From: Pedobacter zeae | GTDB lineage: Bacteria > Bacteroidota > Bacteroidia > Sphingobacteriales > Sphingobacteriaceae | Direction of reading: 5' to 3' | Assembly: GCF_014196715.1 (NCBI RefSeq) | Contig: NZ_JACIEF010000002.1 | Location: 620,001 to 684,000, forward strand | Length of the DNA stretch: 64,000 nt | Shown here: in pieces, positions 51,968 to 60,252 of the stretch | Numbering within the stretch: the stretch's first letter is position 1 | How the letters are laid out: every line of letters starts with the position of its first letter | Translations under genes and position numbers: made by a program | The notes under the pieces: model-generated | Seen by the model: only the letters and a program-made list of their open reading frames with translations | Database searches by the model: none | What the model was told of the DNA's origin: nothing

Positions 51968-53719
51968 TTATAAGTTTTTTCCGAGTTTTTCAAGCATTTC
52001 AGGCGGGATATTATGCGTGTCTACCACTAAGAAACCATCCAGGCAGTCTGAAAATTTAGGGTCGATATTGAAAGAGATAATCTTTGCATTCAGGTTCATG
52101 TACTGCCTTAACAACACCGGAATTTTGATGTGTGAGTTTTCAATATCTCCGATAATACTGTCTAAATCTTTAAAAGATTCACTGCTGTCAACCAGTGTAT
52201 CGGTGGCTATAGGTAATAAATCGGCTTTAAATTTATTTCTTGGCTTAACGTATTTTGCCATCTCATAATCGAAGTGGTTTTTCGTAATGTAATCAACAAT
52301 TAGGGCCTTGCTGAATTTTGAGAAATTGTTACTGATACTTACCGGACCAAACATGTAGCGATATTGTGGGTTATCAATCAGGTATTTTAAAATGCCTTTC
52401 CAAAGTAAGAACAGTGGAAGTGGCTTGCCCTGGTATTCTTTCCTGATCCACGACCTGCCCAGCTCGATCCCTTGCCTTAACATCGGGTAAAACTGATCTT
52501 TCATTTTAAAGAGCTCAGACAGGTAGAAACCACGGCGGCCCATGCTTTCTAAAATCTCATCGCCTTTACCAATGCGGTAAGCACCTACAATGTTTTCCAG
52601 ATCTTTATCCCATATAAATAAGTGATTATAGTAAATATCGTAGTTGTCGAGGTCGATTTTTTTATTGGTACCTTCACCTACCTCACGGAAAGTAATTTCG
52701 CGTAAACGGCCAATTTCTCTTAAAATATTTGGAATTTTTAGCGTGGGAACAATATAGACCTCATAGTTTTTCTCTGTCCAAACCTTAAAATCTTCCAAGC
52801 GCTCTACTTCTCCTTTAATCAGCTCGCGCGATGTTTCTTCAATCACCTCGGCAGCTTTCTTTTTAATTTTAAAGAGATTAAGCGGGTTAAACAGTTTTTT
52901 TTCGGTATCTAAACCTATACCAAGTGCATACGTACGGGCCCTTAGAAAGTCCATAAGTTTATTGCTGCTGTTCATGTGCGAAATTTCCGAAACGGCAATT
53001 GGCTTACCAATCCTTACCTTAATGGTACGGCCATGCTTATTTAAAAACTCTGAAGGTAATTTTGCGGTGCGCAGGGTGGGGTGGATAAAGCTTAAAATAT
53101 TAAAGAAAACGCCATTATTACCATGAAAATAAATAGGCACAACGGGTACTTTCGATTTAGCAATCAGTTTTCCAACAACAGGGTGCCACATCCGGTCGGT
53201 TACCTGTTGTGCATCTAATTTAAAGGTAGAAACCTCTCCTGCAGGGAAAATACCTATAGGCGTTCCATTTCTAAGCAGGTCAAAAGTAGTTTTTAATCCA
53301 CTGATACTGGATGAATGCTGCACATTTTCGAAAGGATTTACGGCAACAAAAAATTCGTCGAGGTTAGGGATTTTTTTCAAAATGAAGTTTACCATCACCT
53401 TGGCATCTGGCCTAACGGTACACAGCAGTTTAACCAAAGCCAACCCTTCCACACCACCATAAGGATGATTTGCAATAGCAATAAAGGGACCTGTTTTAGG
53501 GATGCTGTTTAAATCATCTTCATCAAATTCTATAGAAACGCCAATGGTTTCCAATATTTTATCTACAAACTCTAAACCCTTAAAGTGTTGGTTTTGAGCG
53601 AATACATCATTAATGTCATTCAGCTTCATGATCTCCATCAGCAAACCTGCCAAACCCGGTACACCTAGCTTATCTATCTTCGTTGCTTTCGCAAATTCAG
53701 ATGTCGTTATGATCTTCAT
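51968..53719 (-). CDS. olsF: OlsF-like bifunctional acyltransferase (ornithine lipid synthesis)
   Basis: A 583-residue two-domain protein. The N-terminal half is a PlsC/hemolysin-type acyltransferase: FIAIANHPYGGVEGLA (acceptor His85), IGIFPAGEVSTFK and VVPIYFHGNNG. The C-terminal half (from about 330) is a GNAT-like acyl-ACP transferase of the OlsB kind: RLREITFREVGEG, AYRIGKGDEIL, ELGRSWIRKEYQ and LLWKGILKYL. OlsF joins both steps of ornithine lipid synthesis in Serratia and Flavobacterium. Ornithine lipid is phosphorus-free and often rises when phosphate is scarce. Domain order fits; function here is inferred. The gene at 53815 diverges. Confidence 0.75.
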   Translation of the reverse strand: MKIITTSEFAKATKIDKLGVPGLAGLLMEIMKLNDINDVFAQNQHFKGLEFVDKILETIGVSIEFDEDDLNSIPKTGPFIAIANHPYGGVEGLALVKLLCTVRPDAKVMVNFILKKIPNLDEFFVAVNPFENVQHSSSISGLKTTFDLLRNGTPIGIFPAGEVSTFKLDAQQVTDRMWHPVVGKLIAKSKVPVVPIYFHGNNGVFFNILSFIHPTLRTAKLPSEFLNKHGRTIKVRIGKPIAVSEISHMNSSNKLMDFLRARTYALGIGLDTEKKLFNPLNLFKIKKKAAEVIEETSRELIKGEVERLEDFKVWTEKNYEVYIVPTLKIPNILREIGRLREITFREVGEGTNKKIDLDNYDIYYNHLFIWDKDLENIVGAYRIGKGDEILESMGRRGFYLSELFKMKDQFYPMLRQGIELGRSWIRKEYQGKPLPLFLLWKGILKYLIDNPQYRYMFGPVSISNNFSKFSKALIVDYITKNHFDYEMAKYVKPRNKFKADLLPIATDTLVDSSESFKDLDSIIGDIENSHIKIPVLLRQYMNLNAKIISFNIDPKFSDCLDGFLVVDTHNIPPEMLEKLGKNL

Positions 53720-53758
53720 ATAAAATTCTTAGGTTGTTGATAGTCAAAACCTGCTCAG

Positions 53759-53790
53759 TTTTGCAATCCCAAAAATAAGATTTATATTTA
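53759..53790 (+). promoter_or_regulatory. Promoter of the ComEA-like gene
   Basis: TTTTG at 53759-53763, a 19-bp spacer and TATATTTA at 53783-53790 (one mismatch to TAnnTTTG). The start codon follows 25 bp later. Confidence 0.65.
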
Positions 53791-53814
53791 TAATACACAT
53801 GTCATATCGCATCA

Positions 53815-54714
53815 ATGAGAATTTGGCTGAATAAATATTTTGGTTTTAGTAAAGGTGAGTTCAACGGATTGTTGTTGCTGATATTGATTATAGTAGTGCT
53901 TAAGGCTATACCTATTATATATGGTTATACCCGGCCAATGGAAAAAGATCCTCCAAATCTTTTAGCTCAAATTCAGAAAATAGCCATCGCAGATGAAAAC
54001 TATAGGAATAATTTCCGCTACCGGATTGGAGATCCTTCTCCTGGAAAAACGGTTAAGCTTTTTAATTTTGATCCCAATACCTTAGATGCAGATGGTTGGC
54101 AGATGTTGGGCTTATCGCCAAAACAGGCAAAAGCCATTATTAATTATACCGCTAAAGGCGGTAGATTTTATAAACCTGAAGACCTTCAGAAAATGTACAC
54201 CATTTCTCCGGAGATGTATAAAAAGATTTTACCCTATGTTAAAATCACAGAAAGAGAGCTAAATGTTTCAGGAAAATATACCGCCTTCGACAAGAAAGAG
54301 TATGTTAAAAAAGCAGCTTTAGTAGTGGATATTAACCAGGCTGATTCGGCAAAACTGGATGAAATAAAAGGAATTGGTGGTGTTTTCGCGAAAAGGATTA
54401 TCAAATACCGAGAGCGTTTGGGTGGTTTTTACAAAAAAGAACAGTTAATGGAAGTTTATGGTTTAGATTCTGCCAGGTATGCTGAAATTAAGGATCAGAT
54501 ATCGATCAGTAATGTTCCTTTAAAAACAATTAATATCAATACAGCGGTTTTTAGTGATTTAAAACGGAACCCATACCTTTCGTATAAGCAGATCAATGCC
54601 ATTATTCAATACCGGAAACAGCATGGTAACTATTCAAATATATCTGATCTGAAGAAGATAGTCATCCTAGACCAGCAGGTGATCGATAAGATTGCACCGT
54701 ATATTTCTTTTTAG
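53815..54714 (+). CDS. ComEA-like helix-hairpin-helix protein
   Basis: A 299-residue protein with one N-terminal membrane helix (about 18-35) and three helix-hairpin-helix repeats: GLSPKQAKAIINYTAKGGRFY, then INQADSAKLDEIKGIGGVFAKRI, then INTAVFSDLKRNPYLSYKQINAI. ComEA proteins bind incoming DNA in transformation, but Bacteroidota have many such proteins and competence is unproven here. It is periplasmic or membrane anchored. It diverges from the acyltransferase gene. Confidence 0.87.
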   Translation: MRIWLNKYFGFSKGEFNGLLLLILIIVVLKAIPIIYGYTRPMEKDPPNLLAQIQKIAIADENYRNNFRYRIGDPSPGKTVKLFNFDPNTLDADGWQMLGLSPKQAKAIINYTAKGGRFYKPEDLQKMYTISPEMYKKILPYVKITERELNVSGKYTAFDKKEYVKKAALVVDINQADSAKLDEIKGIGGVFAKRIIKYRERLGGFYKKEQLMEVYGLDSARYAEIKDQISISNVPLKTININTAVFSDLKRNPYLSYKQINAIIQYRKQHGNYSNISDLKKIVILDQQVIDKIAPYISF

Positions 54715-54749
54715 AATGAACATTTATTTTTGGTTTTTAGAAAGCAGAA

Positions 54750-55000
54750 CCTGTGCTTCATAGTAAAGTTTCTCCCTGCTCTTCGCTTTACTCCGTTGCA
54801 CTCCGTGTTCGCCGCGATCAGGTTTAGGTACGCAGGATAGTGCTGCTGCCTTGCAAATAACTAAAAGCATGTTGTTTCTGTACCCTGTAGCCTCAAATCT
54901 GACTACTGGCCGCCCACCTCAACCCAATGGAAGCGGGCACAAAGTAAAGCGGACAGTGGGACTGTATTATCCTAAACGCTTCCAACTCCTTTCCTAACAA
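54750..55000. other. GC-rich structured intergenic block
   Basis: The 540-bp gap before the acyl-CoA dehydrogenase has a GC-rich, non-coding stretch from about 54760 to 54990. The perfect arms TGGAAGCG (54928-54935) and CGCTTCCA (54977-54984) enclose a smaller hairpin CAGT-GGG-ACTG. The segment CTTCGCTTTACTCCGTTGCA is reminiscent of dispersed repeats I recall from related genomes. It may be a repeat remnant or a structured RNA. The last 250 bp of the gap is AT-rich and holds a possible -7 box TATAATTG at 55218-55225. Confidence 0.45.
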
Positions 55001-55253
55001 AACAAATCATATTTAAAGATTTTGAGCTGTTAATATTTTATCCTGATCAAATTGAAACCTATTTTATAAAATATTCGGCATAGTTGTAAAAAATCACAAA
55101 AAAATTCTTACCTAATTTTCAAGGTTTAAAATTAACCGGTAAACTTATTGAACCGAATACCATTTCATTCTGTAATTGCACGAATATTTAATGGTAACTA
55201 ACTATCAAATAATTGTTTATAATTGCCCTCGGCTAACTTAAAATATAAGATTA

Positions 55254-56408
55254 ATGAGCGTAAGCTTTGATTTTTCAGAAACAGAAACTCAGCAAAGTGT
55301 AAGGGCGATGGTCCGGGATTTTGCAGAGAAAAACATTCGTCCATATATAATGGAATGGGATGAGGCACAGCATTTTCCTGTCGAATTGTTTAAACAGTTC
55401 GGAGAATTAGGCTTAATGGGGGTGTTGGTGCCGGAAGAGTATGGCGGTTCGGGTTTAGGTTATCAAGAGTATGTTGATATTATTGTGGAAGTAGCCCGTG
55501 TTTGTGGTTCAGTAGGTTTATCGTTAGCCGCGCATAATTCTTTATGTACAGGCCATATCCTAACTTTTGCCAACGAAGAACAAAAGAAAAAATGGTTACC
55601 TAAACTGGCAACTGCAGAGTGGATAGGTGCCTGGGGTTTAACTGAGGCCAATACTGGCTCGGATGCCTTAAGAATGATGACAACCGCGGTTGAAGACGGC
55701 GACGACTACATTATAAACGGTTCAAAGAACTGGATTACACATGGCAAAAGCGGCGATATTGCTGTGGTTATGGTAAGGACGGGAGAGCAGGGAAGCTCGA
55801 AAGGAATTTCGGCTATTGTAGTAGAGCGCGGCACACCTGGCTTTACCGCAGGCAAAAAAGAAAATAAGCTGGGAATGCGGGCATCAGAAACTACTGAAAT
55901 GATTTTTGATAATTGCCGCGTCCCGAAAGCCAATTTACTAGGTAATGTAGGCGAAGGTTTTAAACAGGCCATGAAGGTTTTAGACGGGGGAAGAATTTCT
56001 ATTGCCGCATTGGCCTTAGGAATTGCAAAAGGTGCTTTTGAGGCAGCAGTAGCTTATTCGAAACAGCGGCAACAGTTTGGACAGCCTATTTCCAGTTATC
56101 AGGCCATCAGTTTTAAACTGGCCGATATGGCTACAGAGATTGAAGCAGCAGAGCTGTTGATCCGCCAGGCGGCAGATTTAAAGAACAGGCATTTGCCCAT
56201 GACAAAGGAATCGGCCATGGCAAAATATTTTGCCTCGGAGGTTGCCGTAAAGGTAGCAACAGATGCCGTTCAGATATTTGGTGGTTATGGCTATACCAAA
56301 GATTTTCCGGTAGAGAAATTTTACCGGGATAGTAAATTATGTACCATAGGCGAGGGCACTTCCGAAATCCAGAAAATTGTAATCGCCAGAGAAATATTGC
56401 AAGGATAA
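55254..56408 (+). CDS. Acyl-CoA dehydrogenase
   Basis: A 384-residue flavoprotein that oxidises acyl-CoA to enoyl-CoA. Family marks are [11 protein letters not shown], the FAD-binding [17 protein letters not shown] strand, [13 protein letters not shown] and the C-terminal [18 protein letters not shown] with the catalytic-base region [18 protein letters not shown]. It resembles short-chain or isovaleryl/butyryl-CoA dehydrogenases; chain length is not resolved. No other beta-oxidation gene is next to it. Confidence 0.95.
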   Translation: MSVSFDFSETETQQSVRAMVRDFAEKNIRPYIMEWDEAQHFPVELFKQFGELGLMGVLVPEEYGGSGLGYQEYVDIIVEVARVCGSVGLSLAAHNSLCTGHILTFANEEQKKKWLPKLATAEWIGAWGLTEANTGSDALRMMTTAVEDGDDYIINGSKNWITHGKSGDIAVVMVRTGEQGSSKGISAIVVERGTPGFTAGKKENKLGMRASETTEMIFDNCRVPKANLLGNVGEGFKQAMKVLDGGRISIAALALGIAKGAFEAAVAYSKQRQQFGQPISSYQAISFKLADMATEIEAAELLIRQAADLKNRHLPMTKESAMAKYFASEVAVKVATDAVQIFGGYGYTKDFPVEKFYRDSKLCTIGEGTSEIQKIVIAREILQG

Positions 56409-56501
56409 AAGGTATAAGGTTAGGGTTTAAGGCAAATTTCAGTCACCCTACACTTATGCTTTACCCCTTACATCTTATTAAAAACCAAATATATTATGAG
56501 T

Positions 56502-56536
56502 AATCCGGATGGTTAAACCACCTCCGGATTTTTTTA
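56502..56536 (+). terminator. Terminator after the acyl-CoA dehydrogenase
   Basis: AATCCGGA (56502-56509) and TCCGGATT (56523-56530), with inner GGTT/AACC pairing, end in seven Ts. It is about 95 bp past the stop codon. Confidence 0.75.
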
Positions 56537-56663
56537 TTTAAAATTTTAAAACTTCCCGTCCTGATACCATGTTTTTACTTATGACTAAAGTAATAAACAG
56601 TTTTCAGTTGGTAATTGGCAGTTACAAATGACCAATGAACCATTGCATTAATGAACTAAAAAT

Positions 56664-56837
56664 ATGGCAAAGTATTCAAAAAAAGCTGGCGAAAAAGTAG
56701 AAAAAACCATGCACGAAATGAAAGAGGGCAAACTTAAAAGCGGCTCTGGTAAAAAAGTAACTTCCAAAAAGCAGGCAGTAGCCATCGGATTATCGGAGGC
56801 GAGAAAAGAAGGCGCTAAGGTACCTAAGAAAGGTTAG
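56664..56837 (+). CDS. Small basic DUF6496-like protein
   Basis: A 57-residue, lysine-rich protein opening MAKYSKKAGEKVEKTMHEMK, with KLKSGSGKKVTSKKQAVAIG and ending in a PKKG tail. It matches the small DUF6496-type proteins I recall, found in many bacteria and of unknown function, perhaps DNA- or RNA-binding. The frame is uninterrupted. Confidence 0.75.
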   Translation: MAKYSKKAGEKVEKTMHEMKEGKLKSGSGKKVTSKKQAVAIGLSEARKEGAKVPKKG

Positions 56838-56892
56838 GAGGTAAAAGGTTTATGGTGTAAAATTTAAAACTAAACTTCAAAATAATAATTTC

Positions 56893-56941
56893 CCCTAAAC
56901 CCTAAACCCTAAACCCTAAACCCTAAACCCTAAACCCTAAA
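56893..56941. repeat. Seven tandem copies of CCCTAAA
   Basis: Seven exact 7-bp copies of CCCTAAA end at 56941, five bases before the stop codon of the membrane-protein gene on the minus strand. The unit equals the plant-type telomere repeat, but it is embedded in bacterial genes. Nearby text (GGTTTAAGGC, AAAGGTTTATGG) has similar words. Confidence 0.9.
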
Positions 56942-56945
56942 CCTT

Positions 56946-57332
56946 TTATTGTGGTAAATCTTTCGAAGTTAAAATGCTGTCTACCACATAAACGCTAAAC
57001 CCACGCCAGGGCAGGGAGTGCTTATATTCTTTGTAGTGTAATTCGAAAAACTTACCGCTATTAGCCATCATTTTTTCGGCGATAGCCTGGTTAGCAATAG
57101 AAAATTCGAATTCGTTGTTTTGTAGTGTACCTGTTTGTCGCGATTTTATTCCGCTTTGGATTAATTTGCCTTCATAAGTTTTAAAGATGTAGCCTTTTTT
57201 TACTACATAATTGAGCTCTCCTGCCTTAACACCTTCTCCGAAAACAAAGAAATACCGGTAATAGCAAATAGCTACGAGTAAAATAACGACTATAATTGCG
57301 ATAATGGAGCCTACTTTTTTACCTGTTGTCAT
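56946..57332 (-). CDS. Membrane-anchored protein of unknown function
   Basis: A 128-residue protein with one N-terminal membrane helix (about 8-28) and a periplasmic beta-rich domain (YIFKTYEGKLIQSGIK, FEFSIANQAIAEKMM, FELHYKEYKHSLPWRG). The pattern recurs in Bacteroidota proteins sometimes mis-named 6-phosphogluconate dehydrogenase. No function is known. The CCCTAAA repeat directly follows its stop codon. Confidence 0.75.
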   Translation of the reverse strand: MTTGKKVGSIIAIIVVILLVAICYYRYFFVFGEGVKAGELNYVVKKGYIFKTYEGKLIQSGIKSRQTGTLQNNEFEFSIANQAIAEKMMANSGKFFELHYKEYKHSLPWRGFSVYVVDSILTSKDLPQ

Positions 57333-57439
57333 ATATTATAAATAATGTATATATAAATGTAACTAAACAACACCTAAGTTCAATTAATGATTTAAATAAA
57401 AATTATTTTATAAAACTTCCTGGTTCCAAATATTTTACT

Positions 57440-57447
57440 TACATTTG
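57440..57447 (+). promoter_or_regulatory. rpsU -7 promoter element
   Basis: TACATTTG matches TAnnTTTG, 53 bp before the rpsU start. No clear TTTG is present at the -33 position. Confidence 0.6.
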
Positions 57448-57481
57448 CAGCCCGCTAGCACGGAAAATTTAAAAAGCACGA

Positions 57482-57489
57482 GAGGAGGT
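57482..57489 (+). promoter_or_regulatory. Strong Shine-Dalgarno of rpsU
   Basis: GAGGAGGT lies 11 bases before the rpsU ATG. Genes in this window otherwise lack such sequences, except hpf. Bacteroidota ribosomes hide the anti-Shine-Dalgarno with bS21, bS18 and bS6, so a strong site before rpsU allows ribosomes lacking bS21 to favour bS21 synthesis (reported in Flavobacterium). Confidence 0.85.
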
Positions 57490-57500
57490 ATTTCAGCGTT

Positions 57501-57695
57501 ATGATCATTATCAACATTAAAGACGGCGAATCATTGGATAAAGCCCTTAAACGTTTCAAGAAAAAGTTTGAAAAAACTGGTGTATTGAGAGAACTACGTA
57601 GCCGCCAGGCATACGAGAAAAAATCGGTAACACGTCGTACTGAAATTAAGCATGCTGTTTACATTCAGAATATGAATCAAGATACAACTGCATAG
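57501..57695 (+). CDS. rpsU: 30S ribosomal protein bS21
   Basis: A 64-residue basic protein with IKDGESLDKALKRFKKKFEK and LRELRSRQAYEKKSVTRR, the bS21 signature. It sits near the 3' end of 16S rRNA. It has its own promoter, an exceptional Shine-Dalgarno and a terminator, which fits autoregulated expression. Confidence 0.97.
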   Translation: MIIINIKDGESLDKALKRFKKKFEKTGVLRELRSRQAYEKKSVTRRTEIKHAVYIQNMNQDTTA

Positions 57696-57714
57696 TTGTT
57701 TAAGATATAAGATT

Positions 57715-57750
57715 AAAGCCCTTTCGATGTAAATCGGAAGGGCTTTTTTT
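57715..57750 (+). terminator. rpsU terminator
   Basis: AAAGCCCTTTCGAT pairs with ATCGGAAGGGCTTT around a GTAA loop (57729-57732), ending in seven Ts. Confidence 0.9.
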
Positions 57751-57853
57751 ATTCAGGGGCTGTGCAAAACTTTACAATAAACATTTAATTAATGATTTCT
57801 TTATATCAAAACAATTTGTAACTTCATACTAATGCCCCTCAAGAAAATATTGA

Positions 57854-58735
57854 ATGTTGCTAGAAAGTTTTATCACTTATTTAACTCACGAGAAGCGCTA
57901 TTCCCAGCATACTGTTACTTCTTATCAGACCGATCTGGATCAGTTTGAAGAGTTTCTCAAGGCATCGGGGCTGGATTTCTCTGAAGTTAAACATACCCAC
58001 CTGCGCAGCTACCTGGTTGAGTTAATGGAAGAGGGACATTCAGAGAATACTGTTAACAGGAAAATCTCGGCTTTAAGAAGTTTTTATAAGTTTCTGCACC
58101 GCTCAGGGAAAATCGATCAAAACCCCAGTGCCTTGATCAAGGCACCGAAAATACCTAAAAGGTTGCCAGTTTTTGTAGAGGCACAGAAAATGGATCATTT
58201 ATTGGATTCAGCGCATTATTTCGACGAAAGTTTTCCTTCCGTCCGCGATCACCTGGTGATTGAGCTGCTTTTTGGAACCGGAATGCGTTTAACTGAACTG
58301 TTGCAATTAAAAGATAGTGATATCGATGTTTATTCAGGGACAATAAAAGTGTTGGGCAAAAGAAACAAGGAGCGCATTATCCCCGTAAATAAACAGCTTA
58401 TCAATCAGGTAAATAACTATATCGAGCTAAAAAAAATACAAAACTTTAATAACAATTTACGTATATTAATCGTTACCAATACAGGTGCAGCCGGGTATCC
58501 TAAACTGATATACCGTATTGTTACCTCATACTTAAACTATATATCAACCAATGAAAAGAAAAGTCCCCATGTGCTGCGGCATAGTTATGCCACAAGCCTG
58601 TTAAATGCAGGTGCAGATTTAAATGCAATAAAAGAACTTTTGGGCCACGCCAGTTTGGCTGCAACCCAGGTTTATACGCACAACTCGATCGAAAGATTAA
58701 AAACAATTTATAAACAAGCCCATCCAAAGGCGTAA
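57854..58735 (+). CDS. Site-specific tyrosine recombinase (XerC/XerD type)
   Basis: A 293-residue recombinase. The N-terminal core-binding SAM-like domain (FITYLTHEKRYSQHTVTSYQ) is followed by the catalytic domain with Arg in GTGMRLTELLQL, a Lys in IKVLGKRNKER, HVLRHSYATSLL (His, Arg), LLGHASLAATQVYTH (His, nucleophile Tyr). Length and motifs fit chromosomal Xer proteins that resolve dimers at dif. Whether it is XerC or XerD is undecided. It directly precedes hpf, a common Bacteroidota neighbour. Confidence 0.92.
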   Translation: MLLESFITYLTHEKRYSQHTVTSYQTDLDQFEEFLKASGLDFSEVKHTHLRSYLVELMEEGHSENTVNRKISALRSFYKFLHRSGKIDQNPSALIKAPKIPKRLPVFVEAQKMDHLLDSAHYFDESFPSVRDHLVIELLFGTGMRLTELLQLKDSDIDVYSGTIKVLGKRNKERIIPVNKQLINQVNNYIELKKIQNFNNNLRILIVTNTGAAGYPKLIYRIVTSYLNYISTNEKKSPHVLRHSYATSLLNAGADLNAIKELLGHASLAATQVYTHNSIERLKTIYKQAHPKA

Positions 58736-58749
58736 AAAAAGGAGGAAAA

Positions 58750-59097
58750 ATGAAAATCGGAGTTCAATCAATCCACTTCAGTGCAGATAGTAAGTTGTTA
58801 GACTTTATACAAAAGAAAGCAAATAAGCTTGATCAGTTTTTTGACCAGATCATTAGCGGCGAAGTGTATTTAAAGCTAGAGAACGTAGAGGACGAGGCCA
58901 ATAAGATCAGTGAGATTAAACTCATTGTGCCGGGAGGTACCCTCTTTGCTAAAGAACAATGTAAATCATTTGAAGAAGCCACGGATCTGGCCATCGAGTC
59001 ATTGAGAAAACAGATCACTAAACATAAAGATAAAACGCGTGCAAAATTAAGTGAGCATAAAGCAATTTTAAGCGAAAGCGAGGCTGCTGACTATTAA
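58750..59097 (+). CDS. hpf: Ribosome hibernation-promoting factor
   Basis: A 115-residue short-form HPF/YfiA protein: MKIGVQSIHFSADSKLLDFIQ, then VYLKLENVEDEANKISEIKL, then KSFEEATDLAIESLRKQITK. It inactivates 70S ribosomes in stationary phase. A GGAGG at 58741-58745, four bases before ATG, is one of only two strong Shine-Dalgarno sites noticed here; its meaning parallels rpsU and is discussed as a finding. It lies 14 bp after the Xer gene. Confidence 0.94.
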   Translation: MKIGVQSIHFSADSKLLDFIQKKANKLDQFFDQIISGEVYLKLENVEDEANKISEIKLIVPGGTLFAKEQCKSFEEATDLAIESLRKQITKHKDKTRAKLSEHKAILSESEAADY

Positions 59098-59123
59098 TAA
59101 AAGCAATTCATTATAAGATAACG

Positions 59124-59155
59124 GAGCGGTACAGGTAATGTGCCGCTCTTTTTTT
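59124..59155 (+). terminator. hpf terminator
   Basis: GAGCGG (59124-59129) pairs with CCGCTC (59143-59148), with inner ACA/TGT pairing, then seven Ts. Confidence 0.85.
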
Positions 59156-59172
59156 GTTTTGATCATAAATCC

Positions 59173-59212
59173 TGTCATCTCAAGCGGAGTAAAACGTAGT
59201 CGAGAGATCTAT
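59173..59212. repeat. Dispersed repeat, GTCAT...CGAGAGATCTAT type
   Basis: A 40-bp element matching 34 of 40 positions of the one at 17536. It lies between hpf and the tRNA cluster. The rest of the gap to 59463 holds nothing I can support. Confidence 0.7.
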
Positions 59213-59463
59213 AAGGAGAATATTTTAATCAGATCTACATGGAAAAAATTAGCCTTGCCACATAAATTTTAACTTTTAACGAAATTAATTCATTTGTTAT
59301 TTGCTATTGATTATTGTGATTCCGTACAGTTATCACATATACTAGGGCAATAGATGAAAAAAAAGGAAAAAAAATATTCGATTTTAAGCGATTGATTATT
59401 AAGCTCCTTTGGAGGAATAATGCGTTCTGGCTAAAATAACTTCATTATTTTTTTTCAAAATTA

Positions 59464-59494
59464 TTTTGAAGTGAAATATAAGTGTGTATATTTG
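59464..59494 (+). promoter_or_regulatory. Promoter of the tRNA-Thr/Tyr/Gly/Thr cluster
   Basis: TTTTG at 59464-59468, an 18-bp spacer and TATATTTG at 59487-59494. The first tRNA starts 129 bases later, leaving a leader without a clear role. Confidence 0.75.
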
Positions 59495-59622
59495 CATTCC
59501 CTTTCGGAAACGGTGTTAAGCCAAGAAGAAAAGGTTAGTTCTGTGAAAAGATAAAAGTTTTAAAAAAACACGTTCATGATATGAAAAATGAAGATTTTTC
59601 GTATCATTGCAGAAAATTTAAA

Positions 59623-59695
<73 letters not shown>

Positions 59696-59734
59696 CTTTT
59701 TATGTTAAAGTGTTAGCATTTTAAAGTAAAAAAT

Positions 59735-59817
59735 GGGGAGATACCAGAGCGGCCAAATGGGACAGACTGTAACTCTGTTGTCGTAAGACTTCGAAGGTTC
59801 GAATCCTTCTCTCCCCA
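59735..59817 (+). tRNA. tRNA-Tyr (GTA)
   Basis: An 83-nt class II tRNA: acceptor GGGGAGA with TCTCCCC, anticodon GTA, a long variable arm (GTTGTCGTAAGACTTC region) and T arm AGGTTCGAATCCT. Confidence 0.96.
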
Positions 59818-59897
59818 CACTTTAAATGAATGACCAAATGTTTTAATGATGGAATAAATCTCTCATTCTTTCATTCAATCAATCACTAATTTTAAAA

Positions 59898-59970
59898 GCG
59901 GAAGTAGCTCAGTTGGTAGAGCGATAGCCTTCCAAGCTATAGGTCGCGAGTTCGAACCTCGTCTTCCGCT
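59898..59970 (+). tRNA. tRNA-Gly (TCC)
   Basis: A 73-nt tRNA: acceptor GCGGAAG with CTTCCGC, anticodon stem ATAGC/GCTAT, anticodon TCC, T arm GAGTTCGAACCTC. The next three bases are CCA, so the end may be encoded. Confidence 0.96.
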
Positions 59971-60050
59971 CCAAAATAAAGTGAGCAGTTAACGGTTATC
60001 AGTTGGGTAGTTTTACTGAAAACTGAATGCTGAAAGCTGGAAACTAAAAA

Positions 60051-60122
<72 letters not shown>

Positions 60123-60252
60123 CAAGAATAATAAAGCTTTGTTAAATCTGTTTAATAAGCAGGGTAGACAAGGTTTTTTGTGTTGCATTGCATCAAAACA
60201 ATAAATAAAAAAATAATAAAAAAAGTTAACCTACTAATTAGTTATAAATAAA

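Noticed and set aside
56893-56941. Eukaryotic contamination suggested by CCCTAAA repeats
   Set aside because: The tract is embedded between bacterial genes, five bases from a bacterial stop codon, and related words occur nearby.
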